Of a DNA stretch of 64,000 nt, positions 59,199 to 64,000 are shown piece by piece; position 1 is the first letter of the stretch, and each line of letters starts with the position of its first letter. The stretch lies in NCBI RefSeq assembly GCF_000758705.1, contig NZ_CP009287.1:2294001-2358000 (forward strand). The letters run 5' to 3'. Both the position numbers and the translations under genes were made by a program. Source of the stretch: Paenibacillus graminis. Its GTDB lineage: Bacteria; Bacillota; Bacilli; Paenibacillales; Paenibacillaceae. The notes beneath the pieces are model-generated. The model ran no database searches. It was given only the letters and a program-made list of their open reading frames with translations, and had not been told where the DNA came from.

Positions 59199-60863
59199 AT
59201 GGACGATAACAAAAACAACTATGGCCGTGAAAACAACTTTAATCGTGATAATGAACCCTCGCCGGAGCGGGAATGGGATAGCAATAGCAGCAATAATAAT
59301 GAATCTACTGAATCCGGCTCTTCCTACTATTACTCTTACGGACCTTTCAAATCGCTTAACAAAGATGAGATGAACCCGGATGATCCGCAGCACTATAACC
59401 GCCGGGAACCGGAACGTGTAGAGGTGAATCCTCCGCAGCCGGTCAGACCGGTGCCATACAGCACCTCGCTCCGCACAACCGGATTTGACGGCAATGGCGG
59501 ACGGGGCGGTAACGGCGGGAATGGAACGGACGGCGGCAACGGCTGGCAGTATAACCACAAACCGAAGAAGCCGGTAAAAGCGGTGCTGGTCTCTTTTCTG
59601 GCCGGGATGATTGTTCTCTCAGGTTCCATGTTCATGGCCGATCGCGGCAACTGGTTCACAGGTGACCCGGTGACTACGGCATCTATATCGAACACTGCGG
59701 CGAAGACAGCCAACGGCAGCGCGGAGGCCAAGCCTTCCACCACAACGACATCGCTGCTCACAGGTACAACGGATGCTTCGAAGGTAGTGGACGCCGTTGG
59801 ACCGGCAGTCGTCAAAATTGAAACTTTGGTGAAAACAAGCTCTGGGCGAAACTCGGCCAATCCCAATTTGAGTGATCCGTTTTCGCAGTTTTTCTTCGGT
59901 GATCAATTTGGCGGCAACAGTTCTTCCGGTTCAGGATCGGGCTCGAATTCCGAATCGAATTCAGGCTCGAATTCTTCCCAGCTTACACCTTATGGAATCG
60001 GAACAGGTTTTATTTATGACTCCGCAGGATATATCTTGACCAACCAGCATGTGGTTGACAATGCCGATGTGATTCAGGTTACTGTCGACGGCAACACCAA
60101 GCCATATGAAGCCAAACTGCTCGGCACCAGCAAGGATCTGGATTTGGCTGTGCTGAAGATTCAAGGAAAAGACTTCCCGACTGTACAGCTTGGCGATTCT
60201 GACAGCATCAAGGTCGGCTCTGAAGTGGTCGCTATCGGGAACCCGCAGGGCTTCGACCATACCGTTACAGCCGGTGTGCTCAGCGCCAAAGACCGGAGCA
60301 TTGACATCAACGAAGAAGACGGCAGCGGCACCCGCAATTACAAAAACCTGCTGCAGACGGATGCGTCCATCAATCCGGGTAACTCCGGCGGCCCGCTGCT
60401 TAATCTGAATGGCCAGGTTATCGGAATGAACGTTGCTGTAAGCACGGATTCTCAAGGTATTGGTTTTGCCATTGCGGTAAATACCATTAAAGAGGTTGTT
60501 GACAAACTCGAAGCCAACCAGGAAATTCCTAAAGAGCCGGTTCCGTTCATTGGCGCTTCATTGATGACCATTACCGATGAGGTCGCCAAACAGATGGGTA
60601 CGGATATTAAAGAAGGTTCCGTCGTAGCCGAAATCATCTTCAAATCGCCGGCCTACACCGCTGATCTGCGTCCTTACGATATTATTACAGGTGCTAACGG
60701 CAAGAAGTACGCAACCAGCCAGGATTTGATTACCTACATCCAGACCCTCAAAGTGGGTGACAAAATCACGCTCAACGTTGTACGTGACGGCAAAACGCTT
60801 GAACTTCCTGTCACCATTGGCAATAAAAACGACTTCAACACTTCACAAACTCAGAAGCAGTAA
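59199..60863 (+). CDS. htrA: Membrane-anchored HtrA/DegP-like serine protease
   Basis: This protein has 554 residues from the ATG at 59199, after GGGAGGA. A disordered Asn/Gly/Pro-rich cytoplasmic tail (about 1-125) leads to one membrane helix ('AVLVSFLAGMIVLSGSMFMA', about 127-146). A trypsin-like domain has the triad His284 ('LTNQHVVDNAD'), Asp315 ('SKDLDLAVLK') and Ser396 ('NPGNSGGPLL'). A PDZ domain ends the protein ('PFIGASLMTITDEVAKQMG'). Between helix and protease lies a Ser/Gly/Asn linker (about 240-265). It degrades misfolded extracytoplasmic proteins. Confidence 0.96.
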   Translation: MDDNKNNYGRENNFNRDNEPSPEREWDSNSSNNNESTESGSSYYYSYGPFKSLNKDEMNPDDPQHYNRREPERVEVNPPQPVRPVPYSTSLRTTGFDGNGGRGGNGGNGTDGGNGWQYNHKPKKPVKAVLVSFLAGMIVLSGSMFMADRGNWFTGDPVTTASISNTAAKTANGSAEAKPSTTTTSLLTGTTDASKVVDAVGPAVVKIETLVKTSSGRNSANPNLSDPFSQFFFGDQFGGNSSSGSGSGSNSESNSGSNSSQLTPYGIGTGFIYDSAGYILTNQHVVDNADVIQVTVDGNTKPYEAKLLGTSKDLDLAVLKIQGKDFPTVQLGDSDSIKVGSEVVAIGNPQGFDHTVTAGVLSAKDRSIDINEEDGSGTRNYKNLLQTDASINPGNSGGPLLNLNGQVIGMNVAVSTDSQGIGFAIAVNTIKEVVDKLEANQEIPKEPVPFIGASLMTITDEVAKQMGTDIKEGSVVAEIIFKSPAYTADLRPYDIITGANGKKYATSQDLITYIQTLKVGDKITLNVVRDGKTLELPVTIGNKNDFNTSQTQKQ

Positions 60864-60889
60864 CGGACAACGGACGGTGAAGTGCAGAG

Positions 60890-60914
60890 CGGAAGGGGAG
60901 ACCCTTCCGTTTTT
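60890..60914 (+). terminator. Rho-independent terminator after htrA
   Basis: CGGAAGGG pairs with CCCTTCCG around GAGA, followed by five T. Confidence 0.92.
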
Positions 60915-60987
60915 GCTGCAATGGCTGCTAACACTAGCAATCATGTTACAATAGAGATATATGATTTGGACAATGGGGGTTGTTTGG

Positions 60988-61677
60988 ATGCGGCCGAATA
61001 TTCTAATTATTGATGACGATGAGAAAATTATTTCCATGCTGCGCCGGGGTCTTGCTTTTGAGGGCTATGACGTTAAGACGGCCACGAACGGAGCCGATGG
61101 CTTGCGCGCTGTACTGAACAGTGATCCGGATGTGGTTGTACTGGATGTGATGATGCCGCAGGTGGATGGATTCGAGGTCTGCCGGCGTCTGCGCGAAGGA
61201 GGAAGCACGGTGCCGGTCCTCATGCTTACAGCTAAGGATGAAATTGAGCATAGGGTAAAAGGCCTGGATCTGGGTGCGGACGATTATCTGGTCAAGCCGT
61301 TTGCGCTGGAGGAGCTGCTGGCCCGTGTGCGTGCGCTGCTGCGCCGCAAAAGCGAGCAGGGCGGAGGAGGCTCCGACCAGGCAGTCTCCTACGAGGATAT
61401 TACGCTGGATGTGGACTCGCGGGAAGTCACCCGGGGCGGCAAACGTCTGGAGCTGACAGCGAAGGAATTCGAGCTGCTGCATCTGTTCATGCAGAATCCG
61501 AAACGGGTGCTGTCCCGGGATCTCATCATGGATAAAATCTGGGGTTATGATTACAGCGGAGAATCCAATGTGCTTGAAGTATATATTGCCATGCTTCGCC
61601 AGAAAACCGAGGAGCACGGCGGTAAAAGACTGATTCAAACGATCCGGGGAGCCGGTTACATCCTAAGAGGTGACTAA
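60988..61677 (+). CDS. OmpR/PhoB-family response regulator
   Basis: This protein has 229 residues from the ATG at 60988, with GGGGGTT upstream; the in-frame ATG at 60961 has a poorer site. The receiver domain has 'ILIIDDDEKIISML', the Asp of 'VVVLDVMMPQVDGFE', 'VPVLMLTAKDEIEHRV' and 'GADDYLVKPFALEELLARV'. The winged helix at the C-terminus has 'LTAKEFELLHLFMQNPKRVLSR' (landmark) and 'VLEVYIAMLRQKTE', ending 'IRGAGYILRG'. The kinase gene follows within 1 nt. Targets are not identified. The htrA gene beside it is a candidate. Confidence 0.95.
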   Translation: MRPNILIIDDDEKIISMLRRGLAFEGYDVKTATNGADGLRAVLNSDPDVVVLDVMMPQVDGFEVCRRLREGGSTVPVLMLTAKDEIEHRVKGLDLGADDYLVKPFALEELLARVRALLRRKSEQGGGGSDQAVSYEDITLDVDSREVTRGGKRLELTAKEFELLHLFMQNPKRVLSRDLIMDKIWGYDYSGESNVLEVYIAMLRQKTEEHGGKRLIQTIRGAGYILRGD

Positions 61678-61678
61678 T

Positions 61679-63127
61679 ATGTCGATACGATTGCGGCTGA
61701 CCGCTTGGTATTCAGGGATTTTGGCCGTTATGCTGCTGGCCCTATCAGCCGCAATTTACGGGTTTGTGTATATTAATACTTATGGTGATATTAAAGATCG
61801 GCTCAAAGCACAGTCAAACCAGCTGCAACTGAAGCCGACCTGGAATATCGACGGCACGAGGAAGCTTACCCTTGTGGGGTTTGAGGGACAGAATCTATAT
61901 GCGCAGATGTATGTGTATGATGTATCTAAGATGATTCCCAGCACCAACATGGAGGATCTGGGTTTTTCGTTTGAAATTCCAAAACAGGATTCACTAAAAA
62001 ATGAACAAGGATTTATTCGAACAAGCTATGAAGGCAATCCGTTTCTGATGTATCAAATGGCAGTAAATGTTTCGGACGACATGGCCACCCATCCAGGAGT
62101 GCTCCAGGTTGCTGCTTATGTCGGTGAGCAGGACCGGATGATGCTGAATCTAAAGAACATCCTGATCGTAGGCTCTTTCGCCACTCTCATCGCGGCATTT
62201 ACCTTCGGCCTGTTCCTGGCCCGCAAGGCGATGAGTCCCATCGGCAAAGTCATTGAGGCGGCAAACGGAATTCAGACCGGAACCGACCTCAGCTCGCGCA
62301 TCGTATATGACGGGCCACAGGATGAGATTGGACGGCTGATTCAGACCGTTAACAGCATGCTTGGGCGGATGGAAGGCTTCTATACAGAGCTTGAGGACTC
62401 TTATGCAACTCAGCGCCGCTTTGTATCTGATGCTTCGCACGAGCTGCGGACACCGCTTACAACAATACGCGGGAATATTGATCTGCTGCAAAAGGTATGG
62501 GAGATGGACCCGGCTGAAAGCCGGATGACAGAAGCAGAGATTCGCCAGTTATCGATTGAATCTGTGAAGGATATCGCTGACGAATCCAAACGCATGAGCC
62601 GTCTGGTTGCCGACATGCTGTCGCTCGCCCGGGCCGATACCGGTCGGACGTTTGACATCGAACCGGTGGCGCTGGAGCCAATGATGACTGAAGTCGCCCG
62701 CAGAGCGTCCTTCCTGCCGCGGCAGGCCGACTGGTCCGTCGGCGACCTCAGCCAGCTGAACGGCAAATATATCCTCGGCAACAAAGACTATCTGCAGCAG
62801 ATGATGTTTATTTTTATTGATAATGCCTTTAAATACACCCCTGCGGGCGAGGTCACGCTGGACGCTGTTTTTTATCACAATCAGGTGGGAATCCGCATTG
62901 CCGACACGGGGATCGGGATGGATAAGGACGAGGTTCCCCATATCTTTGACCGTTTCTACCGTGCCGATGAATCGCGGGGAATTACCGAAGGAATCGGCCT
63001 CGGGTTGTCGATCGCCAAATGGATTATTGATGAGCATGGAGGTTCGGTTGAGGTGGTTACGCGCCAGGGTGAGGGGACGACTTTTGTCATCTGGCTGCCG
63101 CTTCTCTTTGCTCCGCCGCTGGAATAG
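61679..63127 (+). CDS. Membrane sensor histidine kinase (HAMP-HisKA-HATPase)
   Basis: This protein has 482 residues from the ATG at 61679, 8 nt after GAGG and 1 nt after the regulator stop. A first membrane helix (about 10-30), an extracytoplasmic sensory region (about 31-160), a second helix 'ILIVGSFATLIAAFTFGLFL' and a HAMP domain follow in order. The phosphoacceptor His is in 'VSDASHELRTPLTTIRGNI'. The ATPase has 'FIDNAFKYTPAGEVTL', 'IADTGIGMDKDEVPHIFDRFY' (landmark) and 'GIGLGLSIAKWI'. The sensory domain is not one I recognise. Confidence 0.95.
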   Translation: MSIRLRLTAWYSGILAVMLLALSAAIYGFVYINTYGDIKDRLKAQSNQLQLKPTWNIDGTRKLTLVGFEGQNLYAQMYVYDVSKMIPSTNMEDLGFSFEIPKQDSLKNEQGFIRTSYEGNPFLMYQMAVNVSDDMATHPGVLQVAAYVGEQDRMMLNLKNILIVGSFATLIAAFTFGLFLARKAMSPIGKVIEAANGIQTGTDLSSRIVYDGPQDEIGRLIQTVNSMLGRMEGFYTELEDSYATQRRFVSDASHELRTPLTTIRGNIDLLQKVWEMDPAESRMTEAEIRQLSIESVKDIADESKRMSRLVADMLSLARADTGRTFDIEPVALEPMMTEVARRASFLPRQADWSVGDLSQLNGKYILGNKDYLQQMMFIFIDNAFKYTPAGEVTLDAVFYHNQVGIRIADTGIGMDKDEVPHIFDRFYRADESRGITEGIGLGLSIAKWIIDEHGGSVEVVTRQGEGTTFVIWLPLLFAPPLE

Positions 63128-63135
63128 GGTATAAT
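63107..63135 (+). promoter_or_regulatory. Candidate promoter of ispH
   Basis: TTTGCT (63107-63112) and a perfect TATAAT (63130-63135) are 17 nt apart, overlapping the 3' end of the kinase gene. The -35 is weak. Confidence 0.45.
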
Positions 63136-63185
63136 TAGGCAGGTCCTATTACAGCAGTCAACGACAGCAGAAAGCCGGTGAATTC

Positions 63186-64000
63186 ATGGAAGTCATCAAA
63201 ATTTCTCCCCGGGGTTATTGCTATGGCGTCGTCGATGCCATGGTGATGGCACGGCAGGCCGCGCAAAATCTTGATTTGCCCCGGCCGATTTATATACTGG
63301 GCATGATTGTGCATAACAGCCATGTCACCAACTCGTTCGAGGACGATGGAATAATCACGCTGGACGGCCATAACCGTCTTGATATTTTGGATAAAGTCGA
63401 CAGCGGCACGGTGATTTTCACCGCCCATGGTGTATCGCCTGAGGTTCGCCGGCTGGCCCGGGCCAAAGGCCTGACCACGGTCGATGCGACCTGCCCGGAT
63501 GTGACGAAGACGCACGACCTCATCAAGGAAAAGGTAGAAGAGGGCTGCGAGATTATCTATATCGGCAAGAAAGGCCACCCGGAACCGGAAGGAGCCGTGG
63601 GAATTGCGCCTGAGCATGTCCATCTGATCGAGAAAGAAGAGGAAATTGCCGGATTGTCCATTCCCTCCTCTCGGATTGTCATTACAAACCAGACTACCAT
63701 GAGCCAGTGGGACATCAAGCATATTATGAAGAAGCTGCTGGAGACTTTCCCCGGCGCAGAGGTGCATAATGAGATTTGCATGGCTACCCAAGTGCGCCAG
63801 GAAGCGGTGGCGGAGCAGGCTGGCCAATGTGAGCTCGTCATCGTTGTCGGCGATCCGCGCAGCAACAACTCCAACCGCCTGGCCCAGGTGTCGGAGGAAA
63901 TTGCCGGTGTGCCCGCGCACCGTATCGCCGATGTGTCGGAGCTGAAGACGGAATGGCTGCAGGGAATTACCAAAGTAGGGGTAACCTCCGGAGCTTCTAC
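63186..64000 (+). CDS. ispH: 4-hydroxy-3-methylbut-2-enyl diphosphate reductase IspH, 3' end beyond the window
   Basis: The first 271 residues are visible, and the frame is open to the window end, so the gene is truncated by the window, not broken. IspH makes isopentenyl and dimethylallyl diphosphate in the last MEP-pathway step. The three cluster cysteines are Cys12 ('[12 protein letters not shown]'), Cys103 ('[12 protein letters not shown]') and Cys198 ('[13 protein letters not shown]'). The substrate His43 ('GMIVHNSHV') and '[11 protein letters not shown]' are present. The ribosome site before the ATG is weak (CCGGTGA). Confidence 0.95.
   Translation, partial: MEVIKISPRGYCYGVVDAMVMARQAAQNLDLPRPIYILGMIVHNSHVTNSFEDDGIITLDGHNRLDILDKVDSGTVIFTAHGVSPEVRRLARAKGLTTVDATCPDVTKTHDLIKEKVEEGCEIIYIGKKGHPEPEGAVGIAPEHVHLIEKEEEIAGLSIPSSRIVITNQTTMSQWDIKHIMKKLLETFPGAEVHNEICMATQVRQEAVAEQAGQCELVIVVGDPRSNNSNRLAQVSEEIAGVPAHRIADVSELKTEWLQGITKVGVTSGAS

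Overview
The window looks like chromosomal DNA of a Paenibacillus-type, endospore-forming Firmicute. The evidence is two very large secreted proteins ending in three SLH domains, a small spore-protein-like gene behind a sigma-G-like promoter, a liaFSR cell-envelope stress operon, T-box, S-box and cobalamin riboswitch leaders, the futalosine menaquinone enzyme MqnC, and strong AGGAGG-type ribosome sites throughout. Almost all genes are on the + strand. I saw no rRNA, tRNA, CRISPR array, insertion sequence or prophage. The species is inferred from gene content only.

Layout. 1-5.7 kb: a MarR regulator divergent from an amidohydrolase with operators at both promoters, a methyltransferase, a PduO-type cobalamin adenosyltransferase, an RluA-family pseudouridine synthase whose stop codon lies in a 50-51-bp tandem repeat array, and an ArsC/Spx-like protein. 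5.8-18.7 kb: a glycerophosphodiester/glycerol-3-phosphate module. It has a 1943-residue SLH-anchored glycerophosphodiester phosphodiesterase, the antiterminator GlpP, a HAD phosphatase, a Ugp-like ABC importer without its ATPase, a TIM-barrel protein and a 5'-3' exonuclease. Two near-identical leader RNAs, before the phosphodiesterase and before the HAD gene, look like GlpP antitermination targets. 18.8-21.8 kb: a GH51 arabinofuranosidase and an ArsR-type regulator share the operator TTAATA-N4-TATTAA.

21.9-36.6 kb: a cobalamin riboswitch followed by the cobalt transporter cbiMNQO and the anaerobic corrin-ring genes from cobaltochelation to cobyrinate a,c-diamide: a cbiH60-cbiX fusion, cbiJ, cbiC, cbiD, cbiET, cbiL, cbiF, cbiG, cbiA. 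The PduO-type adenosyltransferase at 3.3 kb fits the same pathway. The late nucleotide-loop genes are not in the window.

36.6-46 kb: a repeat-bearing intergenic region, a ROK fructokinase, an HRDC-domain protein, a PfkB-type sugar-phosphate kinase, CorA, an S-box-controlled metA-metI pair and mqnC. 46-55.5 kb: a YfkN-like double nucleotidase with SLH domains and a possible Pho box, a small winged-helix protein, an SPFH-RHH gene pair with a periodic ATATC promoter, T-box-controlled thrS, and a secreted 3D-domain protein. 55.5-64 kb: a small spore-protein candidate, liaF-liaS-liaR, a membrane-anchored HtrA protease, an OmpR-type two-component system and the 5' part of ispH, which runs off the window.

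A recurring oddity is short in-frame tandem duplication in linkers or termini of otherwise ordinary enzymes (RluA-type synthase, TIM-barrel protein, CbiH60-CbiX, CbiD, CbiA). Several of these proteins are clearly longer than is usual for their families.
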